Below are positions 26,710 to 35,297 of a stretch of DNA of 61,956 nt, piece by piece. The stretch lies in assembly GCF_009765975.1 (NCBI RefSeq), contig NZ_LMUJ01000083.1, forward strand, positions 1 to 61,956. Direction: 5' to 3'. Source of the stretch: Acidisphaera sp. S103 (GTDB lineage Bacteria; Pseudomonadota; Alphaproteobacteria; Acetobacterales; Acetobacteraceae). The notes beneath the pieces are model-generated. The model was not told the DNA's origin, did not search any database, and saw nothing but the letters and a program-made list of their open reading frames with translations. Position 1 is the first letter of the stretch, and each line of letters opens with the position of its first letter. The position numbers and the translations under genes are program-made.

Positions 26710-27996
26710 ATGCCCGCGGCGACACTATTCTCGGAGCATGCCGTCCCCATAATGTCGATGCAGGCCATGAACGTACCCAACACCACTTCCTTCTTTGCCG
26801 GCCAGTCAGTGCGCAGCCTCACCTCCGCGCGGGCGGTGCTAGGTGAACTGTTCGACCGATTCCGACCACAGAGCGTGCTCGACGTCGGCTGTGGGGTCGC
26901 GCCTTGGCTATGCGCGGCACAGGAGCTCGGTGCTGCGGATATTCTCGGAGTCGATGGCGACTATGTTGATCGGGCCGCGCTCCTGATCGATCCGGCGGCG
27001 TTTCTGCCGGTTGACCTGGAGCGGCAACGGCTGTGCGACGTCGCCCCCCTATCTGACGGGCGCCGGTTTGATCTTGTTATCAGCGTTGAGGTAGCGCAGC
27101 ATCTGTCGTTCTCTCGCGCTGAGAGTTTCGTCAACGACTTGACGCAGTTTGCCGATGTGGTGCTGTTCTCGGCAGCAGTACCATTTCAGGGCGGCGAGCA
27201 CCATGTCAACGAGCAATGGCCGGAGTTCTGGGCACTGCTGTTTCGCGCCCATGGTTTCGACTGCCTCGATCTGGTCCGCCCGCTAATCTGGGCGCGCGCG
27301 GATGTGGACTGGTGGTACGCCCAAAATCTACTGTTGTTCGTCTGCCGCGGAAGTTCCGCGGCAGAAAGGCTGAAGCCGCCGTCGCTGCCCCAGATCCCGC
27401 CCCTGTCGCTGGTACATCCAAGCAATTACCTCGCGCAGATGCTGAACTGGTTCCACACGCATCGGATGGCAGCGGCCGAGGATGAGGAGGCCGATCTTGC
27501 AGCACTGGTCGTCGCCTACCAGGCTGGCTCGGCTTGCATCCCGCCCTTGCGGACCATCAGCCGCGCCGAGGCGGCGCCGGGGCGGCCAGATGTGTTCCCT
27601 AACACGCGGGTCGAGCGTTGCTTTCCGGAAACCTTGCTGCGCGAACGACAGATTCAGTACGAGATCCTCAGCACAGCGCATGCGAGCCTGCGCGACAGCT
27701 ACCTGACGCAGCAGGCCGAGATGCGGGAATTGCGGCGGGAAATGGAAGACCGGCTCGTCGAAAGCCGGGATTTGTTTGTCCGTATCGTCGCCGAGACGGA
27801 GGGACACCTGGCCGAGACGGGGCGACACCTAGCCGAGACGGAGCGGCGCCTGGCAGAGATGGAGCGTTCGCGAGTGGCCCGGCTGGCGCGAGCCTATTAC
27901 GCGCTCTATTCGCGGTCGTTACTCGGTTTGCCGCTGCGCCTGCTGCGCCGGACGGTCGGCGGCACAATGCGGCGGCTGCGCCCCAGCGTCGATTAA
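26710..27996 (+). CDS. SAM-dependent methyltransferase with C-terminal coiled coil
   Basis: This 428-aa protein starts at ATG 26710; in-frame ATGs at 26752 and 26767 are alternatives. Motif I is VLDVGCGVAPWLCAAQELG (about 59-77), followed by VDGDYVD, DLVISVEVAQHLS and a motif IV-like region: a Rossmann-fold class I methyltransferase of about 215 residues. Residues about 310-400 form a charged coiled coil with heptad-like repeats (GHLAETGRHLAETERRLAEM). The end is basic and amphipathic. Neighbours are glycosyltransferases and their remnants, so it may modify sugars of a surface glycan or glycosylated protein. That is inference from context. Confidence 0.75.
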   Translation: MPAATLFSEHAVPIMSMQAMNVPNTTSFFAGQSVRSLTSARAVLGELFDRFRPQSVLDVGCGVAPWLCAAQELGAADILGVDGDYVDRAALLIDPAAFLPVDLERQRLCDVAPLSDGRRFDLVISVEVAQHLSFSRAESFVNDLTQFADVVLFSAAVPFQGGEHHVNEQWPEFWALLFRAHGFDCLDLVRPLIWARADVDWWYAQNLLLFVCRGSSAAERLKPPSLPQIPPLSLVHPSNYLAQMLNWFHTHRMAAAEDEEADLAALVVAYQAGSACIPPLRTISRAEAAPGRPDVFPNTRVERCFPETLLRERQIQYEILSTAHASLRDSYLTQQAEMRELRREMEDRLVESRDLFVRIVAETEGHLAETGRHLAETERRLAEMERSRVARLARAYYALYSRSLLGLPLRLLRRTVGGTMRRLRPSVD

Positions 27997-28568
27997 CCCA
28001 CCTCGGCCGTTTCAGCCCGGAATGCTGGCGGCTTGGCCGTTTCTGGCCCGGGCCTGCACAGGCAAAGACAAGCCGAGGCCGTGCCCTTCATCGCCGCGGC
28101 CCCGGCGCTCTTGACCGGTGCAGCGCTTGCAACGATTGCATCGGGCTCGAACAGCGCCGCCTCGCCGAGGCATTCGGACAAAGCCGCCGCATCAGGGCCG
28201 GACGCATAGGCCGAGGGCACCGCGGTGAGCGGCGTCGCGATCACCAGCAGCCCGCCCGGGCCAACCGGTCGCAGCAGATGGTCAAGCGCCGCCGCACGCT
28301 CGCTGACCGCAGCGAGTACATCGACGCACAACCGCAAATCGTGGGCGCCGGAATTCAGGGGCATGTTGTAAATCGAGCCGGGGACGACGGCATCGTCTCC
28401 CGCCGATTGCACAAAACCCTGAGCGGCAGGTTCGCCGAGCACCGGTGCCACTACGCCAAGGCGCGGTGGCGTCGGACGGTCGCCCAGATGCAACGCTGCC
28501 TCGCGCCGCACGATCCCCCAGTCCCTGAGCGAGGCTGGCGGCGGGGAAGGGTCGGTGCCGGATGGCAA
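27993..28568 (-). pseudogene. Degenerate methyltransferase-like frame
   Basis: The minus-strand frame contains HDLRLCVDVLAAVSERAAAL and DHLLRPVGPGGLLVIATPL, similar to the middle of a class I methyltransferase ('...D..LC.DVL.H......L...LRPGG.L....P'). It overlaps the 3' end of the methyltransferase 26710-27996 convergently by four bases. Motif I is not found. Upstream it merges with the broken glycosyltransferase 28570-29133. I read it as the decayed 3' part of a longer or fused gene. Confidence is low. Confidence 0.35.
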
Positions 28569-28569
28569 T

Positions 28570-29133
28570 CAATTCTAGCAGTTGCCGCAACAGCCGATCA
28601 AGATCGATGCTGGAGGTGCGTTCCTGTCCTGTCGTGCCGCGTGGGCAGTGCGCCAGCGAAGTGGCGTTCGAATACCAGCAGCGGCTGCATGCTGGCGAGG
28701 CAACATAGAGTTTGCCCGGATTACCGACGAAGGCCTCGCTGATTGTGCCAAAGAACAATACGGCGGACGCATTGGCAGCGTGGGCGAAATGCAGGAGCCC
28801 GCCCTCGGTATCGACGTGTGCGACCGCTGCTTTCAATACGCAGCAGAGTTATGACAGATCCGTGCGCCCGCGCAGGTCGATATCGGCATCGACCACCGGA
28901 GGATCGCCATTGTCGCCTACTCGCACTACGGCAAGCTCTTGCGATCGCAGCAGTGCCCGTATCTCGGCCCATTTCGCAGGTGGCAGCTGCTTAGTCGTGC
29001 GTTCCACCCCGAGGTTGCGCGCAAATGCCAGATCGCCGGGACTGGCGCCGCCGCGAATGATGACGTAGCGCGTCGGCGGATCGAGCCTGCACACGCAGGC
29101 CAGTGCCGCTGGGTCATGCGAAAAGATTAGCGG
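28570..29133 (-). pseudogene. Glycosyltransferase (GT9/heptosyltransferase-like), 3' part, with TAA
   Basis: Downstream of the IS1595 insertion the frame reads PLIFSHDPAALACVCRLDPP up to GRTDLS, meets a TAA stop (28851-28849) and continues in the same frame as LCCVLKAAVAHVDTEGGLLH, FAHAANASAVLFFG, and SPACSRCWYSN...CPRG. The last part resembles the C-terminal half of heptosyltransferase-like glycosyltransferases (HLA...LFGP...C..CWW...CPRG). The gene is therefore broken by at least a stop codon and an insertion. Confidence 0.6.
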
Positions 29134-29223
29134 CATCATGTAGCAACCGCCACCACCCCGATGTTGAAGTATAGGTCTGAAGGATCTACTATACCATTCT
29201 TGGATATCCAAGAAAGGGTGGCA

Positions 29224-29649
29224 ATGGCCGAGCCGCATGTCATCGGTGCACTAAGGAACAAGCGAGCAGAACTGGCGGGAATGCTGCACCAACTTGAGCA
29301 ACAGCTTGCGCAGCAGCGCGCAAACCTGGCGCATGTCGATGCCACCATGCGGCTGTTCGATCCAGATATTCGGCCGAAAGACATCCGTCCCAAGCAGCCG
29401 CGAGAGCGCTACGCCTGGTTTCGTCAGGGTGAGTGCTTGCGGCTGATCTACGATGAGCTGCGCGAGGCCACCCAGCCGGTGACGACGCGCGAACTCGCGG
29501 AGCGGATCATGCACCTCAAGGCCATATTGCCAGCCGATGACCAGCGCCGTGAACGGATTCAGAAGACGCTACTTGCTTCGCTCAACCGGGCGAAGCAGAC
29601 GATCGCGCGGGTGGAGATCGCGGGCGTGGTCCGTTGGCGGCTGATCTAA
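29224..29649 (+). CDS. Passenger protein of the IS1595 element (141 aa), unknown
   Basis: The ATG at 29224 follows AAAGGGTGG. The N-terminal 50 residues are a helical, coiled-coil-like segment (NKRAELAGMLHQLEQQLAQQ). The C-terminal 90 residues look like a winged helix (QGECLRLIYDELREATQPVT then TRELAERIMHLKA) and end in VEIAGVVRWRLI. It lies inside the insertion element in opposite orientation to the transposase. A DNA-binding role in regulating transposition is conceivable but not shown. Confidence 0.65.
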   Translation: MAEPHVIGALRNKRAELAGMLHQLEQQLAQQRANLAHVDATMRLFDPDIRPKDIRPKQPRERYAWFRQGECLRLIYDELREATQPVTTRELAERIMHLKAILPADDQRRERIQKTLLASLNRAKQTIARVEIAGVVRWRLI

Positions 29650-29694
29650 TCCGTGTTTCGGGCCGTTCGGGAGAAGCCCCGAACGAAACATGGT

Positions 29695-30678
29695 CTAGGC
29701 GGCCTGCGCGCGTTGCCAGTAGCCGCAGAAATCGACCGACGGTCGGCACCGCATCGCCAGTCCGACCACGCCGTAGACCTGCTCGCCGTTGCTGACGCGG
29801 CGCAGGTCCTCGCGCCAGGCGGCCTCCTGAGCGTAGCGGACAAGGTACGGCCCGGCGATATGGTGGTGATGTCCGAGTTCGCCGCGACGCAGACGGGAGA
29901 AGTAGGATTCCGCGCCATTGGTGCAGGCGCCGTCGATGCTATAGCCGTCCTGGTGGTTGATCCGCTGCATGGCGAAGCCGGCATGCAGCGTGTTCCAGGC
30001 CGGACTTTCATCGGCGTGAACCACGGTGCCCTTGGCGATCCGCAGACGGACGGCCGCGACAGCGTCCGTCTCGGCGGCGAACACCTGCGCCAGCGTACGC
30101 CCACCGCGCTCGCGCATGGCGACGACAACCTGGCGCTTGCCCGACTGGTTTTCCGCCAGCCGCCGGTCAATCCGATCAGCGGCCAGGTTCTCCGGTCGGA
30201 TGTGGCCACCGAAGTAGGCACCATCGATCTCGGCGGTTCGTCCTTCGCCGCCAATGCGCAGCGCCTTCGTGGCGGATGCCATGGCCTCGCGCAGTTTGTG
30301 CGCCAGCACGAACGCCGTCTTGTATTGCACGTCGAGGTCGCGGCAGAACGCCAGCATGCTCTTGCCTTTGACTTCATTACAGAACACCGCGATGGCCATC
30401 AGGTAGGTTCTGAGCGGCAGCTTGTGCCAGGCGAACAAGGTGCCCGAGGTCGCCGAGAAGTCAGCCCGGCACGCCTTGCAGCGCCAGCGCGGCTGGTGTT
30501 CCGAGCGACGACAGTCGTAGCAAATTTCGCAGCCGCAATGTGGACAGACCGGTTTGCCATCGGTCTGCGGCCAGCGCAGGCGCACGAACACGTTCTCTGC
30601 GCCTCGCTCGGACATCCGCGCGACCTTGCCCGGGCTGAGCGAGCGGGCAGCCGCGGACAGGAGGAAGTGTTGCGCCAT
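29695..30678 (-). CDS. IS1595-family (ISXO2-like) transposase
   Basis: This 327-aa protein has an N-terminal zinc ribbon CPHCGCEICYDCRRSEHQPR followed by WRCKACRADFSATSGT. The ISXO2 catalytic region includes AEIDGAYFGGHIRPEN (Asp), GTVVHADESPAWNTL (Asp) and NGAESYFSRLRRGELGHHHH (Glu-like and the C-terminal His cluster). No internal stops. The element seems complete. Confidence 0.88.
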   Translation of the reverse strand: MAQHFLLSAAARSLSPGKVARMSERGAENVFVRLRWPQTDGKPVCPHCGCEICYDCRRSEHQPRWRCKACRADFSATSGTLFAWHKLPLRTYLMAIAVFCNEVKGKSMLAFCRDLDVQYKTAFVLAHKLREAMASATKALRIGGEGRTAEIDGAYFGGHIRPENLAADRIDRRLAENQSGKRQVVVAMRERGGRTLAQVFAAETDAVAAVRLRIAKGTVVHADESPAWNTLHAGFAMQRINHQDGYSIDGACTNGAESYFSRLRRGELGHHHHIAGPYLVRYAQEAAWREDLRRVSNGEQVYGVVGLAMRCRPSVDFCGYWQRAQAA

Positions 30679-30764
30679 CAGGGCCGTCTCAAATCATAGA
30701 ACATATAGGGAACATGACCGAGATCGCACAGCCCGTCAACCGTGGTGGCGGTTGCTACATGATG

Positions 30765-31230
30765 GCGAAGATTAGCGGCGTGGCGCCGCCGATCGGAAGG
30801 CCGATGATCGATGGCAGCGATCGAGTACATGCGTGTTGCAGGCGCGATCGAGCAAGCTCATACCGAGATTGGACGAAAAGCGCTCAATCAGATCTGCGAG
30901 CTTCTCGTTCCCGGCCAATCAAGCGCCGTGGCATCCATGTCGATGCGCAAACCCTCACGCACCAGATAGTGTGGCAAAAAGCAATACAGATCGACGATGC
31001 CGAGCCGGCGCGCCGCGGTTGCCACGTCCTGCATCTCGCCCAAGGCGCGGCCACAGCGCTGGCGACCGTGGGGTTGTCGGCATAGAGCGACAGCACCACG
31101 TGCTTCTCGTACAGCAGAACGATTTCGCTTGGCCCCGGACGCCGCCCGAGGCCCGCAAATACCGCCGAGAACATCAGCGCATCGTCGAGGCCACCGCCGC
31201 CAAGCAGCACCAGCACGCGCGGCTTGCCCG
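30765..31230 (-). pseudogene. Glycosyltransferase 5' part, disrupted by IS1595 and a frameshift
   Basis: From about 31220 the minus strand reads VLVLLGGGGLDDALMFSAVF and ...SEIVLLYEKHVVLSLYADNP. It then needs a shift to another frame, which continues GEMQDVATAARRLGIVDLYC and FLPHYLVREGLRIDMDATAL. Near the IS end a third frame (GLPIGGATPLIFSHDP across the element) joins the 3' part at 28570-29133. This is the N-terminal half of the same gene. The stretch 31231-31482 has no intact gene. Confidence 0.55.
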
Positions 31231-31482
31231 ATTGTCCGCCACGCGGCCGCAGCTAGGCCAGAAAAGACAGATTTGCGTCCGCGGCGACGAAGGGGCCCCA
31301 GCGTTCCTGCGCCGCTCATCGCATCGCTGCATGGTGGGGTGTGGCAGTTGCACTCTGCGCTCCGCAATGGGGCGAGCGGCGGAGCAGTCGGTCGGCAAGG
31401 GCATCTTGTCCCGGTGGTCGCGATAATTCTTGTGATCGTTAATTAGCTACCCGGTCTCTGCCAAGACGCTTCTATCCCTCGG

Positions 31483-32487
31483 CTATGCGGCCACCGCCTG
31501 TACCAGTTCGGGCCAACGTCGGTCCCAGCTGTTCGCGGCCGCAGACCAGTCGCCGCGACGGGGCGCGGTGACGATCGCATTCAGCGCCTCAGGCCATGGT
31601 CCGTTGCTGGCAACCAGATGGACATGGGCGGCATGGCGCTTCGCCTGTGGAATTGGAGCGGCCAGCACTTCCAGGCCAGCGTTGAGGTAATGATACAGTT
31701 TGTCCGGGTTGACGTGCCGCGTCATCGGATGATCGACCTGGTAGGGCAGCACGCCGGCACGGAAATTGCCCAGGATCGACCACAGATCGTCGTTATCATA
31801 GCCGCCGTGGAAGGTGACGTTGCGGCGACGTTTCAGCAGCGCGTCGAGCTCGACGGCGGCGTGCGGTGTGGATTCGTGAACGCGGCCATAAATCGCCAGC
31901 GTGACGTCTTGTGACGCAAGTGCGTCTAACCAGGTGAAATCGACCCGGCTGTCTATCGAGCCGATATAGACCATGCTTCGCGGATCGGCCTTCTCTACCG
32001 ACGCAATCGGCTGCATGTGCGAGGCATTGTCGAGATGGTGCGCACGCGGATAGCGCTCCTTGAGCGCCGCATCCAGTAAGATCGTGTGTGTGCAGCGGCA
32101 ACGCCAAATCGCATCCTGCAACATCCGGATCCCCCGTTCGAAGCCGGTCGCGTTGAACTGGAGGTCGTCATAGACGTCATAGACCAGCACGGCATTATCA
32201 AATATGCGTTGCAACCGGCTCGCGAACGGGGCTTCATTGCCGCCAAGTCCGGTCAGCACGATCAGCCGACCATCGCCGAGATTTTCACGCACCAACTGCA
32301 GAATCTCGTGCTCGTTGACACTGGACGCAAATGTCGCGTACTCGCTGCCGTGTCGCGAAAGGATGATCTGCTCCCAACAGTAGATGTGCAGCGCGCGCGC
32401 ATCGGCGCGCTCCGCCGCGCGCATCAGGTATTTGCGGAAGTCGGTATGGTAGCGTTTGTTAGAAAGTAACAACAGATTTGGCATCAT
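31483..32487 (-). CDS. Glycosyltransferase (GT4-like, GT-B fold)
   Basis: This 334-aa protein starts with two adjacent ATG codons at 32487. The N-terminal Rossmann half (MPNLLLLSNKRYHTDFRKYL ... LVYDVYDDLQFN) and the C-terminal half (MVYIGSIDSRVDFTWLDALA, LAIYGRVHES, VTFHGGYDNDDLWSILGNFR AGVLPYQVDH, NPDKLYHYLNAGLEVLA) match GT-B enzymes that lack a long N-domain. The Glu-like nucleotide-binding position lies in NPDKLYHYL. It is the intact member of the local glycan group. Donor and acceptor are unknown. Confidence 0.75.
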   Translation of the reverse strand: MMPNLLLLSNKRYHTDFRKYLMRAAERADARALHIYCWEQIILSRHGSEYATFASSVNEHEILQLVRENLGDGRLIVLTGLGGNEAPFASRLQRIFDNAVLVYDVYDDLQFNATGFERGIRMLQDAIWRCRCTHTILLDAALKERYPRAHHLDNASHMQPIASVEKADPRSMVYIGSIDSRVDFTWLDALASQDVTLAIYGRVHESTPHAAVELDALLKRRRNVTFHGGYDNDDLWSILGNFRAGVLPYQVDHPMTRHVNPDKLYHYLNAGLEVLAAPIPQAKRHAAHVHLVASNGPWPEALNAIVTAPRRGDWSAAANSWDRRWPELVQAVAA

Positions 32488-32591
32488 AAACTATTTCAGG
32501 ATTGGTAGCATCGGGTCGGTCGATAGCAGGGTAGGATGGTTGTCGGCAAGAGTGCACTATCCCGAGGGTATCATCGCGGCTGCACCTTTCG

Positions 32592-33438
32592 TCAAAAGTT
32601 CAACCCTTTCCATACCCTGATCCGCTCGAGAACACCGTCAGAAATCAATTTGGCGGCTGGTGACACGACTGTTGGGTCTGGGCCATCAAGCTGCAGATCT
32701 GCCGTCGGTGGGGCGATCCGGCGCGGTAAGGGCGGGTGCCGGCCTGCTCCTGCGGCGCCGTCAAGTCGGCCGGCGAGCAGCTGCTCGCGGAGCGGGCTTC
32801 GCGCGGCCAAGGGCGCGGTACGCGGCGCCGCCGTTTTCGAGCTTGGCGTACAGGCGGTCACGGGACCGGATCCGGATATGCAGGTACTCACCCGCGGTGG
32901 GTAATTCGAGAGTTGCCATGCCCTGCTCGGGGGAGATCTCGTGGTTGCCGAGGCTTAGCCAGAATCCCGGGTAGTGGTCGGCGACGGCTCGCGACAGGAC
33001 GACCTTGCTCCAAACCGAGGGCCTAGCCGGGCAAAGATAATCCCCCTTGACATCGAAATGACCCCAGCTGCCTTGCCGATCGGGTGCAACGTTACGCCAG
33101 GCGAATCTGCGCGCTCCACGGGCCTGCGCCTCGAGCACAGCCTCGAGAGTGTGGCGGTCAGTGATGTCGACACATTCGTTGGCGTCAAGCGGGAAGACCC
33201 AGTCGGCGCCAGCAGCAAAGGCGCGCTGGACCAGCAGGTTGGTAATCGCCGCCGGGACATTACCGCGAACAGCAGTCGAGCAGCTCGATCGGGACGCCGG
33301 CAGCGCACGCCGCCTCGAATATCTCGCGCGAGCCGTCGGTGGATCGGTGGATCGGTGGTCCATGACGACGATGTGGTCGAACAGGGCGGCACAATGTGCA
33401 AGGGAACTGGGCAGGATATCGGACTCATTGCGCACCAT
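32592..33438 (-). pseudogene. Family 2 glycosyltransferase-like gene with frameshifts
   Basis: The start is near 33438 (MVRNESDILPSSLAHCAALF, then DHIVVMDHRSTD). Right after DHRSTD the frame is thrown off by an 8-bp tandem duplication, GGATCGGT at 33341-33348 and 33349-33356. Removing one copy restores DHRSTDGSREIFEAACAAGV and PIELLDCCS. A second shift near 33265 brings the frame back for ITNLLVQRAFAAGADWVFPL, DANECVDI and the rest of the catalytic domain. A third shift near 32790 would extend to DPTVVSPAAKLISDGVLERI. It was once a glycosyl transferase of the 'DUF4922/GT2' type and is now broken. Confidence 0.6.
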
Positions 33439-33470
33439 GACTGCTCTGCAAGGCGAAGTGGGCGCGTCGC

Positions 33471-34805
33471 CTACGATGGCGACGCGGCAGCAATGCAGGT
33501 TACCGGTGTCGGCGAGCGCGGGAGAACCGGCATGCGGGCGAATCCGAGTTTCAGGCCGTTTCGTTGCATGATCCGCAAAAGCTCGCGTTTGGGATCGATT
33601 CCATGGCGCGCCATGAAGCGGTAGAAAAGTCCGGTCTCCTGGTCTCTGGGGCGCAGGTGACGCGCGGAGACTTCACCAATGATTGCAATGCGGCCCGCCT
33701 GCTGTGCTTCCGGCCACGTTTGACCCCAGAGCAGGTCAATGCCGAACCCGCTAATGCCCTCACTGAACGTCCAGGCTAGCCGATCGAGTGCCGCCCTCGA
33801 GAAGGCCGGCATCATCACCTCCACCCCATCAACCGGCACCACACGGCCGGCATGTGCGACGTCGCGGAAGATCGGCCAAGAACAGTCCGAATCCGGAGTG
33901 AGCAAGGGCTGCGCCAGCACCAGGTCGTGCGACTGCATCACGTCGAAGAAGCGGTCCAGATCGCCGGCGCCGAGATCGATGTCGTCATCGAGGAAAATTA
34001 CGCGTTCGTAGCTGCGCAGCAGAGTTGGGTCACGGCGCAAGATGGCCTCGATGGCGGTCACCTTGGAGCCGCGCTGGAAGATGGCATACTCGCAGGCTGC
34101 ATGAGGTTCCGCGCCAGGGTCTTCGTAGTAGTTGAGCATCAGATCGAAGCTGCGTTCCGGCGTTGCGAAGCGATGAGCGGCGTCAGGAGCAGTCTGCACG
34201 AAGACGAGGTTCGGCCGTTGTGGTGCCGCAGCGCGGCGGAGTGGTCGCCAGTCGATATTGTCGCGAAAGGCGGTTTGGCGCGCCTCAAGACTTACGAAGC
34301 CGTAGTCAACGCCCTCGCCTTCGAGCCGACCGGTGGCGGCGATCTGCCTAAGCATTAGGGCCGGGGCAGTGGCTGATGTCGCGCCATGTGAGGCCATCCA
34401 TCGCTGGAGATCGATGTGCGGCGCCGGATCGCGCCCCTCGGCGAGACCACGCGTAAGATAATGTTCGAGAGGGTGGTTGCCGCCCAGACAATCATGGTTA
34501 ACCGCGGCGTACCAGGAGTGGTTGAACTCCTCAGAGGGCGATTCCAGGCGATCAGCGCCGTGGCGCAGGTAGAAGTTCAGAAGCGGGGAGCGAAGACGCA
34601 CACCAGCGGCGGCAAGTTGCGCGCGATAATAGGCAGGATCAAAGAAGGGATTGGGTCGTTGGCCGCGTCGGGCGCCGATCGTGAGGTAGTGGATGAACGG
34701 TCGCCGGTACCAGACGCTGCTGCCCAGATAAGCAGCGCGATAAGCTTCAGGCTGGAAGAGACAGGCGCTATGGGCTCGGCGGATTGCATCGGTAGGATTT
34801 GACAT
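33471..34805 (-). CDS. Glycan-related protein with DUF707-like C-terminal domain
   Basis: This 444-aa protein starts at ATG 34805 (MSNPTDAIRRAHSACLFQPE); the frame upstream is open but has no good start. Residues about 20-200 contain short repeated motifs (FDPAYYRAQ...LLNFYLRHGA, FNHSWYAAVN...PLEHYLTRGLAEGR, IDLQRWMA), seen at the N-termini of some sugar-transferase proteins. Residues about 205-430 resemble DUF707: NLVFVQTAPDAAHRFATPER, YERVIFLDDDIDLGAGDLDR with a DDD metal-binding site, and LAQPLLTPDSDCSWPIF. The DDD suggests a GT-A-type glycosyltransferase. It belongs with the neighbouring glycosyltransferases. The stretch 34806-35021 holds nothing. Confidence 0.7.
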   Translation of the reverse strand: MSNPTDAIRRAHSACLFQPEAYRAAYLGSSVWYRRPFIHYLTIGARRGQRPNPFFDPAYYRAQLAAAGVRLRSPLLNFYLRHGADRLESPSEEFNHSWYAAVNHDCLGGNHPLEHYLTRGLAEGRDPAPHIDLQRWMASHGATSATAPALMLRQIAATGRLEGEGVDYGFVSLEARQTAFRDNIDWRPLRRAAAPQRPNLVFVQTAPDAAHRFATPERSFDLMLNYYEDPGAEPHAACEYAIFQRGSKVTAIEAILRRDPTLLRSYERVIFLDDDIDLGAGDLDRFFDVMQSHDLVLAQPLLTPDSDCSWPIFRDVAHAGRVVPVDGVEVMMPAFSRAALDRLAWTFSEGISGFGIDLLWGQTWPEAQQAGRIAIIGEVSARHLRPRDQETGLFYRFMARHGIDPKRELLRIMQRNGLKLGFARMPVLPRSPTPVTCIAAASPS

Positions 34806-35021
34806 GGCGGGAGTGGCGAACGTCCTGATGATATTAGAGAAGAACGCGGCAGTCGACGAGCGTCGATCCGATCCGCCGGTAGTTTGGCGCCCTTTGTTGC
34901 ATAGCGTGAATGCAAGCGCAACAAGACCCATAACGATAGGGCCCACGCTGGTCGAAATGACTGTGTGTGGCATGAGTAGAATACTGGGCATATAGAATGG
35001 ATGCTATCCTGAAGATGAACA

Positions 35022-35228
35022 TTGCCGCGCGCAAACACGACACAGCCGCTGGAGGAGCCGCCAAACCGAGCGCATGTGCTGGATGCGATCGACTGGATCA
35101 GCTGGGACCGGCTGTTGTTCGCGACCGATTACCCGCATTGGGATTACGACGATCCAACCCACGCGCTGCCCATGCCGCTGCCGGAGCAGAAGAAGCGGGA
35201 TTTCTTCCTGAACGCGGTGGCCTTGTAG
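35022..35228 (+). pseudogene. Amidohydrolase 3' fragment
   Basis: The frame reads AHVLDAIDWISWDRLLFATD, then YPHWDYDDPTHALP and KRDFFLNAVAL, the C-terminal end of amidohydrolase-2 type metal hydrolases. The remainder of the gene is not upstream. It was left behind by rearrangement beside the ISKra4 insertion. Confidence 0.6.
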
Positions 35229-35297
35229 GGGCAGGGTTAGACCGGTCCTCGGGGTGGCTTCAACGGTGCGCGGTCAATGGCTTGCCCGTTTTGCCGG

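Larger units (their letters stand above)
29134..30764 (-). mobile_element. IS1595-family element with passenger gene (1631 bp)
   Basis: The terminal inverted repeats of about 21 bp, GGTGGCGGTTGCTACATGATG, lie at 30744-30764 and inverted from 29134. It carries an ISXO2-like transposase (minus) and a 141-aa passenger (plus). The flanks share GCGAAAAGATTAGCGG (left, 29119-29133) and GCGAAGATTAGCGG (right, 30765-30778), an imperfect direct repeat longer than the usual 8-bp duplication of the family. It splits a glycosyltransferase gene. Confidence 0.8.
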
